DNA of 50,380 nt from Helochares maculicollis. Lineage: Eukaryota > Arthropoda > Insecta > Coleoptera > Hydrophilidae. Position numbers and translations under genes: made by a program. Shown piece by piece: positions 24,991 through 36,000 of this stretch. The notes beneath the pieces were generated by a model. That model was not told the DNA's origin, ran no database searches, and was given only the letters and a program-made list of their open reading frames with translations. The stretch is taken from contig JAWQRO010000180.1 in NCBI GenBank assembly GCA_033557835.1, positions 1 to 50,380 on the forward strand. The letters run 5' to 3'. The first letter of the stretch is position 1. Each line of letters starts with the position of its first letter.

Positions 24991-27900
24991 TACTAAACTA
25001 GAGAACTAGAAACCTTGTGTAGATGTATGTGACTTCACAATAGTTTGGTTGAATGTTTGGATGCGTAATGGATATTTTCCATCTAAACAAGAAATACAAT
25101 TAGACGATTGTCTCTAAAATCAAAAGCAATACAGCTAAAACAAATCTAACTAATTTAAAAGGATGTGGAAGGTGTATTGTAACTGGCTGTTCATTTATTA
25201 TTGACGTAGTGCAAACATATATGTAATGACATTACTATTGCCTAGTATTATTACTACATTTACGGGAAGCGAAGAAAAATTGCTCAGCATTTTTGTTTAT
25301 GTCTTAACTATTAAAGGGCTTCAAACTCCCCAACCAAATCTGTAGCTTCACCTATGACAGATTTATATAATAATGTTGCAAATAGCTGAAAATTTCTGTT
25401 TTATGTCTCGAATGTCAATCTACTTCAAAATCAACCAAATTGTAACGCTTTCACCCATGACAGATCTAGAGTGAAATGTTTCAGATAACGAAGACAACTA
25501 AAAATCCTTATGATCTTTTTTTAAATTGCAAGCTTAATTAATATTATGAACAGTAACGTAATAGCCTTGTGTCTGTATGTTTAAAGATTATTCACTAACA
25601 CAAGAACAAATTATATTTGCAAAATTATATTAAAATTGATATTTGTTACTCTTGTACAAACTAAAAAATGTTTGTTATTTGTGCTTATTCGGCACTTAAT
25701 TCCAACCTTCTGTTGTACTGTAATACTTTGATGCAAGCTGCGTTAAACTGAATAAGTTTGCGAGCGTGCTTATTAAATCATTGAACCATACCCAAGCTGT
25801 CAAATACAATCGTAAGCAAAAATCAATTCCATCCCTTAAATTTTTTGAATGAGAGTATATAATTTGTTTTGAATTTCGACTAGTTATGTAATAGCAACCT
25901 AATTCGTGTATTAAAACTTATATAATGACTTACAATGTTTGTTTTTTTTTAGTTTCCCCAGCTGGTGTAAATGGAGGATACTACCAAGGTGGTGCATTAC
26001 CTGTGCAACAAGCTCATTCAACAACAACGCATGAAGCTCCTCATACTGTCCCTGGCAGTCAAGCACCGCCTACGCCGCAACCACAGCAACCTGCACCGCC
26101 TGTCATCCCACACCCACTAGTGAGTACTACTTCTGCGCCGGTAGAGCACTGATAGATTATTTCACTTAGTCTGTTAAATGTGTGTACCGTCATTTTCATC
26201 TCCATTTACAAAGCAAAGCTTTAAATTCATTATACATTAATTTTATCTTTAGATTTTTACTAGAGGTGATAACTTGGAGAAACAAGTTACAAGTCAATTC
26301 TTTTAATTCTTTAATTATTATTATGCACCAATTTAATTTTTTTTAACTTGAAGCTTTGCTTGATTTACATTACTTCTAACAAATCGTATCAATATATTTT
26401 TTTATTATTAACCTAATCTATACCAAAATAAATTGCATGTATTTTTTTAAATGTTGTTTAAATTACTTGTTTATGCGAGCTCTTGGGTGTGAATCTGGTT
26501 TACACTTCATTTTTTTGTATGAATGCTTTATTTTAAAAAAGACAATTTAGTTCCTACCAAATTTACAATCCAATTAGAACTGTCTATTTAATTTTATCTT
26601 TTTCCATATTGAGTGTATCCCACATGGATAGTTTTCATACAGGAAGTTATGCTTACTTATTTTTTATTCTAGTGGATTATTTTCATTAAAAATTCTGAAT
26701 CGGAGCTAAGTCTCGTATGTTAATCGATGTTTCAATAAAAAATTCTTAATTATAAGCCGTCTAAATTTGTTACAGCAACAATTTGCAAATATAATGCCGA
26801 AAGATGCTTGTGTTAAATCTGACGACGAAACAGATAAATCAACTGAACCAAGCCTAAAGTCCTCCTCACCAACTCGAAATAAAGAAGCTCGTAACGCAAT
26901 GTCTTCTGAAGCACCAAAGAGTCATCCTTTTAATCCAAATTTATTTTTTAAAGATGGTGCCCCTGGTTATAACATGGCTAGTTTTTTTGGCAATAGAATT
27001 ATCGAACACCAGTAATAACTGCAGATCAGCAAATATTCAACTAGTGTACAACAACCGGTATCGATTGCGAAAAAAACCAACCAAAGAATTTACTTTTCTT
27101 TTAAACCGTAATTAAGATTATTTTTAATTTTAATCGACTTGAATGCTTATTCTTTTAATCAGAAGATAAAAACTTGTAGTCATATGACAGTTCTTATTTA
27201 TGACAAAGTAATAAATAAAGTATTGAAATTTGAACTGATATTTATTTATGAAATTTCCACATGAAGTTGAAATTTTCGAATAGCATTGAAACGTTCATTT
27301 GGTGTGTTGCAAAAATGATGTTTGCAAGATACAAGCGAATTTTGCAAGAGTTGGATATAACAGGTGGTTAGGTCAAATATCGTCTGGTTCCACGAGATGA
27401 AATGCAGATGCTTCATAGAGTGTATTGTGCAATTCTTTATTATCTCGTTCCATTTGAACACTGCAATTTGATCGATTAGTTCGTATTAGCAAAATGTTCA
27501 ATTTGCTTGGCCTTGTTATCCCATTTAGTATGCCTGATATACAAAATTAGGCAAGGGTTGATAAATTTTTAGGACTTACAGTAGTGCAGGTTCATTGGGA
27601 CGTTAAATTTAAGTTGAAATTTAATACAACCACTCCTTATCAATAGTGATATGGCAAACGTTATGTGTTATACAAAATGTACTATACTTTAAAGTATTTA
27701 TGTCTTATTTTAAAGAAAAAAACTAGTGTTTTGTTTGTTTGTACTTCTCTAAGGCTCGGGATTTCGTATCGCAAAATATGTATTAATTTGTCTAATAATA
27801 ATTCAGTGTATATAATAAAGATTTAGTATTTGTTTAATATAATGTTTAGGGCAGAGCGTTTGGTCATATCTTTAATTACTTGTGGATGAGGTGCACTTTT

Positions 27901-30900
27901 GTACACGATATTAGTTTGAACATTTGTACCCATTCCTCTACTAATTTCCAATAGAATGCTATTATTATGGCATATGTATCACTTTACTCCAATTATTTCA
28001 ATGTAAATGCTACTCAATTCATTCTTATAACTGGAGGTTTTTTCATCTTTTGTTGTTTAATTAAATCAAGTGACAAGCAGCGATTCGTGTATTAAATTTT
28101 CATTCTTTCTCATGTTCTAATTTCCTGGATCGTAACAATGATGAAATTAGTTTATCAAAAATATAAGCATATAGGCTATATGCATTGAGACTACCTTGTC
28201 TACAACTGTCTTGGTCTAGCGATTTTTATTACAATATAGTAAGATCGATGTAGTGAATTTGCTGTTTATGTTTTAAAATACATTCATAAACTGAAGTTGC
28301 AGATACGAATTAAGCGTCTCTAAATTTTCATATAGTAAACCAGGCATATTATTCATAGATCTAATGCAAGGGTTAGAAAACCAAACATCAGAAAATAAGA
28401 TTTAATATTTTATAAAATTGAGAGATAAATAATAAGTTGGCTGTACCGAAATTTGAACTCGTATTCGTTTGAAAAATCAAAGTATCTGCTAAGTAGGCTG
28501 TGTACAACATATCTTTTAGTACAACTGTCGTTGATTATGCTTGCTTAATTTTTTTAAGAGAAATCTTTTATAGCTAGTCTAATTTTATAGTTTAGTTTGA
28601 TTGGCATTATGGAAAAGTGTTCATTGAATCATGAGTCACCACAATATTATTACTATTTAGGATATTGTCTATGCTCCAGAATTTGCAAAGGTAATTACTA
28701 TGTTACAGGACAATTTACCTTTACGTTAATGAAATTATGGACTATTATAAACATGAATAAGTTCTAAATAAACCTCGTTTGTCGGTAATAAGTAGAGTCT
28801 ATACATGAAAGGAGCTACTTTTAAATATTTCGTCGATCAATGATCAGATAATCATAAAACCATATGTTAACATTTACATAACGTGGCATTAAAGTTGTGT
28901 TTTAGGTGTTATATATTTGAACACAACATGTCATTTTACGCATATAAGTCATTAATACAAAAACTACTCCACATAAATAAACAATTGAATAGAAACATGT
29001 TATATTTTTGCAACACATGCCAGAAACACGACAACAAATGCCATCTATAAATAGGTGGTAACCGCAAGATTTTTAAAATATAAACAATATTCAGTGAGCT
29101 TCAAGTCTACACAAATTTGCCATCAAGAAAATAAATATGGGAGGAAGACGTGTTGTAGGAAGTGCAGTTAAACATTGTCTACAAAATTAAGGGTTATAAT
29201 TTAAAGTTAAGGCGCAATACTGCTCTAAATTCACAAAACATTAAGAATTGCTTTGTCATTTCAAATGTATTTTGTCTGTCAGGGGAAGAAGCATTTTAAT
29301 TCGTTACACCTGTAGAGTACAGCAATACTACTGTGATCAAAAAGTAAGGTGAATTTGTTTATAAAATGTAAATTCTTTATTTATTCTTCCAAATCAATTT
29401 CATCCCCGTCCGATAAAACACACTTTTGCCAACGATTTTGACAGTCCTCGAAACAGTCGGAGTAGTCTTTTTCCAGTATAGCATTCAAGACCTTTTTCGA
29501 TTCGGTTTTTATCTTCTCAATCGTATCAAAACGCTATCCCTGCATTGGCCTTTTGAGTGTGCTGAATAGCCAGAAGCCGCACGGAGCCAAACCAGGTGAA
29601 TACGGTGGCTGCGGAACGTCGAGTTTTTGGCAAACAAGTCGCGAAAAACCAATGCAGTATGACATGGTGTATTTGGCACGTTTGAGACACAAAAAATCCT
29701 TCAAAATGGTTTGGGTTGAGCCAAATGATATTCCAACACTATCAGCGAGGTTTATAATTGTCTAGATGATTTTAAAGCACCAAATCTTTGATTTTTTGGA
29801 CATGGCACTCGATGGTCGTCCAGAGCGAGCTTCGTCTTCAACGCGTTCTCGGCCCGCTTTGAACTCGTACCACTTATAAACGTTTTTTTGTGCCATAGTT
29901 TAATCAGCAATGGCCTTCCGCAACATTTCAATGTATCCCCAAACAAAATTTGATGCAAAATTCGGCAAAATCACCCATTTTAAATATGGAAAATTACACA
30001 AATTACCTGCCTTCCTAATGCCCGGGGTTTTAAATGACAATTTGACTTAACTTTTTGATCACAGTAGTATATTACACGCATCTGTTACACTCCAATTCCC
30101 CATGTTTCAATTGGCATTTTGTTCAATAGAACAAGGAAAAACAATTATCCTACAAAAATTGCACACAGATCGACGATTTGCAAAAATGATGGCTCTATTT
30201 TTATTCATGACGTAAAGCAATACAAAAGTAGGCATCTATAGGCAGCCACCTCATTGTCCCTATATTTTGTCCGAAACGAATTTAATGTTTTTAATGTGTA
30301 AAAATGAGTTTAAAAAAACGTGTGGTTAGATGCTGTATTTTTAACTATTTTTGTATAGAATTGCAAACAAACACTCTTAAGTAAATGTGTTTTAAATATT
30401 TACCTAATCGAGTCAATATCCGTATTGAGCCACAAGTGGTAAGTTTTTTTTTGGCACAAACGCAGTACTTTCGTCTTGTCAAACTTCCACTTTCAATTCG
30501 TAGCTAAGGCGATGTTCAAATCGGTAGTCGAGTAGTGACTCTACTAATACCAATGTTACACTAGATTCTTGAGTTTAAGGTGACATTAACGAACAAACTG
30601 AATCTTCCTTATAAAATTGAAGATAGGGTTTCGATCTTCCGGCATTACCATAGTTTAATAACCCAAGTAAGTAAATGTATATATTAACAACACAAAACCA
30701 ATACGTGTGAATGGGAAATGAATGCGCTTAAATAACAGTAGAGTAGTACTTAGACTAATCACAGCATGCATTCACTCATAGCTTTTTGTACTATAATTTA
30801 AACAATTGATTAAAAAGAGCTATTTGATTTTCCAGCCGATGAGTACACCTGACCCTGCAAACCATCATGCAGTCAAACCAGAACCATCGGAAGTACACTA

Positions 30901-30901
30901 A
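23842..30901 (+). CDS. CtBP: C-terminal binding protein CtBP, long form
   Basis: A nuclear NAD(H)-dependent corepressor of the D-2-hydroxyacid dehydrogenase fold; it binds PxDLS-type motifs in repressors. Coding exons for this form are 23842-24943, 25953-26119 and 30836-30901, with phases 1 and 0, giving 444 residues. The start was chosen because MDKRKMMAKRPR matches the fly N-terminus. RPLVALLDGRDC, the nucleotide-binding GLGRIG (182-187), and the dehydrogenase triad Arg267, Glu296 and His316 are all present. Spacing between Arg and His matches the human enzyme. The second exon is rich in Pro and Gln (GGYYQGGAL, then TPQPQQPAPP). The last exon encodes MSTPDPANHH and a sumoylation-type VKPE, as at the human CtBP1 C-terminus. 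The core is nearly identical to fly CtBP, so the call is secure. Which ends are used is inferred from splice sites. Confidence 0.97.
26120..26152 (+). CDS. CtBP: Possible read-through end of CtBP exon 2
   Basis: Retention of the intron after 26119 (donor GTGAGT) adds VSTTSAPVEH and stops at 26150-26152, giving a 433-residue form. This may simply be an unspliced frame; nothing else supports it. Confidence 0.3.
   Translation: MSTTSAPVEH
26776..27015 (+). CDS. CtBP: Alternative CtBP terminal exon with a 79-residue tail
   Basis: The acceptor TTGTTACAG ends at 26775 and the exon is phase 0, so it joins the donor at 26119 exactly and would give a 502-residue CtBP. The tail starts QQFANIMPKDAC, has a Ser/Glu/Lys-rich middle, and ends in an aromatic and hydrophobic segment (FNPNLFF, ASFFGNRIIEHQ). 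The stop is at 27013-27015, with two overlapping AATAAA signals at 27210-27219. I do not recognise this tail from other CtBPs. The clean splice site, frame and poly(A) signals make it a real exon candidate. Confidence 0.75.
   Translation, partial: QQFANIMPKDACVKSDDETDKSTEPSLKSSSPTRNKEARNAMSSEAPKSHPFNPNLFFKDGAPGYNMASFFGNRIIEHQ
27210..27219 (+). terminator. Overlapping AATAAA signals for the alternative CtBP end
   Basis: Two overlapping canonical hexamers (27210-27215 and 27214-27219) lie 195 bases after the stop codon of the 26776 exon. Confidence 0.65.
29328..30067 (-). mobile_element. Internally deleted mariner element (740 bp)
   Basis: Inverted ends starting CTACTGTGATCAAAAAGT are present at both sides, with flanking TA dinucleotides (29326-29327 and 30068-30069) as the target duplication. 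Mariners are normally about 1.3 kb, so more than 500 bp of the interior is gone. The - strand keeps N-terminal transposase pieces (MLRKAIAD, then VEDEARSGRPS) and C-terminal pieces (APCGFWLF, CFEDCQNRW). The central catalytic part is missing. It lies in the last CtBP intron. Confidence 0.88.
29381..29978 (-). pseudogene. Mariner transposase remnant
   Basis: Reading from ATG at 29978, mariner-like segments appear in more than one frame with several stops. The region with the first two catalytic aspartates is deleted. The third Asp, normally within CDFWLF, is Gly (CGFWLF), and the preceding SPD is SPG. The protein cannot be functional. Confidence 0.8.
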
Positions 30902-31401
30902 CACCCGTAAATACAGATGTATTTTATAATATGTAGGTCGGATAACGTATGAATGATTTGTCTGTTCATTGCATTATATATGTTCATTTTTTCATATTTG
31001 AGGTATACATATCGTGTATTGGATATACTACATCACATTTTATATTACTTTTTTTAATTCTCCCATTTGCTTCATTTTGAATTCGTTTATATTTTATTGT
31101 ACGACTCTTGGAAAGCCCAAGTCAAGTGGCACCTCTTTCTTTCGAAACATTTTTCTTTTATATACGTATATATAAATAATATTTGTATAAAGTAAATATA
31201 GTCCGTCTTATATACATGTATATAAAATCAACTAAAACACCACTATATTATAATCGAAGAAACCTCTAGAATTCAAAATGAAACAAAGTCTGTATAAATT
31301 TATCCATTATATTTTTTTATTTTCATTTGTAAATTAAGACTACTCACAAAACCTATTCTCGCCCATTGCAAAAGTGGCGTTTTTTTTAAACAATTATACA
31401 G

Positions 31402-31407
31402 AATAAA
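31402..31407 (+). terminator. Candidate distal CtBP polyadenylation signal
   Basis: AATAAA lies 500 bases after the stop at 30899-30901, in a very AT-rich 3' UTR. It is the clearest hexamer after the distal exon, though other AT-rich variants are present. Confidence 0.5.
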
Positions 31408-31419
31408 AGGACTATAAAG

Positions 31420-32340
31420 TATTTGTATGGTTAGGAGTTTTTTAATTTGTATCAAAAATAAGAAAATGAAAATAATGTGTTATTACAAAATAGATTATAA
31501 TTAATTAAAGAAAGCCTTTAGTTATTTAAGGAATTAATAATTTTTCAAAAATCAAATTTTAGTTTTAAGATGCAGTGAATTACTTGTTTGTGTTTAATAT
31601 TTTCGCCAATAAAATAAATGATTGCTTCACATAGAAAAGTGATCTTTTAGAAGTTTTATAATATGAATAAGTGCATTACATACTTGATTGTTCATTAAAT
31701 GAAGAGAGAAAATTACGCTGTATTTTTTACATAAACACAAGTGCTGCCCCCTGCCTGTTTCCAAACAATTGTGAATACAAATTTTATATAAAGACTCGAA
31801 TTTTTTCAAAAATAATAAAAAAGAGATATATTTAAGTGTTTATATAAGAAATGCTGCAATAACGAGAGTTATTTCATATAAAATCCTAAAAGGCGACTAG
31901 TTTTCTCAATCACACTTTTTATATTGATAATTTTTATTACTAGTTTTTTTTTGTATGTACATGAAATGTTAGGAATCCAATGTAGAGTCTACGCTCTATC
32001 ACACTGATCTACAGAATCAGCGGACTTTCAATTTTGTTGAATCGCAATTTTATATGAAATGATTCATAAACAGAGTGTATAAGTGAGTTAAAAAATAGCC
32101 CAATCATTTTATGTTAGAAGATAAACTGCAAATATATATTAAAATATATTGATTATAAAAACTCTTGAGGAAGCAAAGACTTTCAGCTTGAAGAATCGAA
32201 AAGATCTAAACTAAATAAATCAAAGTGAACATCAACACAAAAAAAACATAGTGCGGTGAAAGTGTATGCGGTATGGTTTCTGTTTTCATAAAAAAATATA
32301 AGTAGAGTTTTTAGTAAATTAGTGATATAATTGTGACTAA
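31420..32340. other. AT-rich intergenic region
   Basis: No gene is recognised with confidence. A short open segment after an AG at about 31972 (ESNVESTLYHTDLQ) resembles an exon, but I found no compatible donor for it. Confidence 0.35.
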
Positions 32341-32346
32341 TTTCAG

Positions 32347-32778
32347 TGATAATTATGTTCTTTTGGATGAAGAAAAAATACAAACAAAACAAACAAGATG
32401 CTTTACTCGGCGCCTGTCTCTGCCGTTTAGTTTTACGGATAAAACTTATGTTTATTTCAGTGAGAATATGAAATGTTTTATAAGACAAAAACATTCCATC
32501 CATTATTTTTCAAGTATTTAGATGTAATTTTAGGGAGTATTTTACAACAACAGTTGAGGTGTGCTATTTGCTAATATATTTTTATATAAACACAATTTTT
32601 AAAACAATTTATAAAGGTAGAAAATGGTCCACCAACTGAATTGGCTAAATTTTTTATTGATACAGAGTCGCTAATCACACCGGCTGAGACAGGCACCGAT
32701 AAGTTTCAATACACTATAGACTCAGCATGTCAACAAAAAATTGTAGGGCTATTGGACTTCCACAAAATTTTGAAATAA
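32347..32778 (+). CDS. Candidate small gene, last two exons, function unknown
   Basis: Two segments splice in frame: 32347-32459 (acceptor TTTCAG, donor GTGAGA) and 32621-32778 (acceptor GGTAG), with phases 2 and 1. The product is about 90 residues from DNYVLLDEEK through KNGPPTELAK and FIDTESLITPAETG to LLDFHKILK, then a stop at 32776-32778. An AATAAA overlaps the stop (32774-32779), and the ENOSF1 poly(A) signal on the other strand lies 19 bases further on, as in tightly packed convergent genes. A start exon was not found; the donor at about 32084 fits the phase but its frame has a stop upstream. I recognise no domain. It could also be an extra distal exon of CtBP if the acceptor at 32616 is used, which is phase 0. 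Confidence 0.45.
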
Positions 32779-32797
32779 ATACTTTAAAATTTCTCAT

Positions 32798-32803
32798 TTT
32801 ATT
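32798..32803 (-). terminator. Candidate ENOSF1 polyadenylation signal
   Basis: TTTATT on the + strand reads AATAAA on the - strand, 224 bases beyond the ENOSF1 stop. It faces the + strand AATAAA at 32774-32779. Confidence 0.5.
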
Positions 32804-33026
32804 TACTCATCTTGTTGCTTACCTTAGCTTTACAATTTCGATTCCAATCGAAAGACAACTATGAAAAAGAAGCTACGCATTTAGGAAATAATGAAACAAT
32901 TTGAAAATCGGTTTTAACTTCTATTGCGCTCTAAACCAAAAAATATATCTAACAGAACCTTTAAATTCCCATAAACACCTTTGATTGTGAGTATATGTAT
33001 CGTTTAAACCATTACGTACATTGCTT

Positions 33027-36000
33027 TTATAATGCAGTTGTTTTTCTGGGATCGGGGAATAGCCCTTTCGAAAACAGTGATTCCCATTCACACCCGTTTG
33101 GATATTCATAGTTTGCTATGGTGTCTGGTTTGAAAGTGGTGCTGTATCCTGCGCTTTTCGGAGCTTTGTAATGGGCATTTTCAACCAATAATTCATCAAC
33201 AAAATGCTCATGCTGTTGATCTACGTATTCTATGAATCGACCCTCTGTGGTGCCTGATAATGCAACATAGTCCCAAATTTGCAGATGCTGCACCATTTCG
33301 CACAAACCAACTCCGCCGGCGTGTGGGCAAACCTTAACACCTAATTTGTGGGCCATTAGATAGACGGCCAAAATTTCATTTATCCCTCCGATCCTAGCCG
33401 AATCAATCTGGCAATACTGCATGGCGTCAGCTTGAAGAAATTGCTTGAACAGCACTCTATTGCAGCACATTTCTCCTGTTGCTACACCAATCCCTAAAGG
33501 TTTTAAAGCCTTTGATATGGCAGCATGTCCTAAGACGTCATCGGGTGATGTCGGCTCTTCGATCCAGGTGATCTTGAAACGCTCTAATTGCTTCATCCAG
33601 TCTATAGCTTCTTGGACTTCCCAAACCTGGTTAGCGTCCACCATGAGAAGGTTATTCCAACCTATGGCATTTCGTACTATTTCAAGCCTTCTGATGTCGT
33701 CCTTTAGGTCTTTACCAACTTTCACTTTAAAGGCTTTAAAACCTAGGTCTAAGTATTTTTGGCATAGCTCCCCAAGAGTGTCACTGGAGTAACCTAGCCA
33801 ACCTAGATAAAAATACAATAGGTTTTTATAAGGTAAGAAATTGTAAAATCAATTAAATGTAGAAAAAAATTAACTATATTAAATAGCATTATCTCAATAT
33901 TGCCGTTGCCAGAACTGGGACAAGATTCAGAGAAAAATATTGGGCCAAACTCCAAGCTCATTAAAATATTACATAAATTAAGCAGATGAAATTAATTGAT
34001 AAGTGTCTAATTTAATATTTCTTTAAACTATGTTTATGGTGTTCACATCATATGCAGATTATGGGTATTTGTCAAATGTCTGGTTGTACTACATTTCTAA
34101 ATTACCAGTAATGGCTTGGGATAATCTGTATAAATTATTTTATTGGTATAAATAAATTCACCAATTGACCAATGATGACGCAACCAGTATGTTATGATTA
34201 AAATGATCTGCATATAATATATCTTTTTCCATACAAAAATGTTGAGTTTTGAATCTAGTTAGCTTCATTTGCAGGGGCTTTAAATTTCTTCATTTATTTA
34301 AAAGACATTTGAAGATGAGACACATCAATTATATGCAGAAACATCTCATGATGCTGCCTTAAGAAGTTGCCATAAGATACAGTGAATTTCATGTCGCAAA
34401 CGATTACATTGGAAAACAAAAGTGTAAGAAGATATGAAATTAGATGATTTGTTTGATGAACATTCATGCCAAACACAAGATACCCTTGCCCATAAGAGTA
34501 AATTAACCAACTATTTTACACAGATGAAAATCATTGGGAATGATTGAAAAGCAAGGAAAATGGGTTCCATATAAACTGAAGCTGCGAAAAGTTACATGCT
34601 TATTTGTCAGACTCAAAATGCTGCTTGTCAGGGATAAACAAAATAATTTTCAGCAAACTATAATCATTAGTGTTAAAAAATAAATCCACTACAATAACTC
34701 CAAGGAAAAAAAATAAGAGCAGACCATCGGGCTACACTTTAGTATCAATAGTGAAGCCAAACATTTATAGATAACAGCTCAATCTAAATGAAACCAATGC
34801 TAGAGCACTCTATGAACACAATTGAATAGATTTCGTTGAGTACTCGAGGAAAATCAAGCCCACTACTACTCTAGACGGAACAAAGTTATTCTTCTGCATG
34901 ATATTGCTTGTCTACATTTTGCGAGATTGATCAAAACCTACTTGGAAACACTTAACACGAAAGTTTTCGACTCCTTCAGTATTCGCTAGGCATCGCTTTC
35001 TGATTACTAGTTATTTTGATCTGTCTGTGCATCATTTGACATCATAAAAAGATATCAAAAATTGGGTTGTAAATAGTTTGAAAAGATCTTCCAATGCTTC
35101 CAAATGCTGCCTGAATGTTGTGAAAAACGTGGCTAGCAATGGACAATGTTTCGAATAAAATATTAAGTACTGTCGTTTCACAATAAATGTCTAGTTTTTG
35201 ATAAAATTTGGATGACTTTTGAAGCTCTTAATTTAAAATGTTATTAGGGGCAAACAAATTAAAATGTTTTTATTTTGGAGTAAAACAAAAAATCCCAAGG
35301 CAAATTTGATATTTGAAAACTGACAGTTGAATGATATTGGAACTATTAAAAAAACATAAAACTTTACAGGCATTTCTCATACTACTGTATTTTTAACCCA
35401 ACACTTAAATACTGGATTCCTGTATAAATATATCTACTACATTAAAGTACCGGTAATTAATAATAATAAAACTACAAACACTTACATGCGCTTCAAAACT
35501 AGAAGCAAAAGTTTAAATATTTATTACTAACATTAACTTCAATGTCTATAGTCAACCCATTAATATATTCATAAGAAATATTCAATTCTTTTTCAGTACA
35601 TGCATATCTTCGAAATAATTTTAATATTTCTTTATGGAATATACAATACTTTCTGTTTAAAAAATATCTGCAATATCGAATGTTTGTAAAAACCCTTTGC
35701 AAAGGCTTCAATATTAAAATGTGAATTCATAACTAAAGGAAGGGTCCAATTTTATAATGTAAATTCATAACTAAAAAATAAAATTTATGACGATAAAACC
35801 CTACTTCCAGTTTTCAAAATTTCACGGAACTATGTTATTGCTATATTTTCCATGTTTAGCATTTATGTAAAATTTTTAATTCTAAAGCCTACTAAAATTG
35901 GAATTTTCAATCTGATAGCTTAATTTTAAAGACTACTTTACTTGAAAAATTTTCAAAACTGTTTAGGTAAACAGATACTTCCGGTGGTCCTACATGCCTT

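Larger units (their letters stand above)
27016..30835 (+). other. 3' UTR of the alternative exon and last CtBP intron
   Basis: Two AATAAA signals at 27210-27219 end the alternative transcript. The rest is AT-rich intron without recognisable exons. It is interrupted by a deleted mariner element at 29328-30067. Confidence 0.55.
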
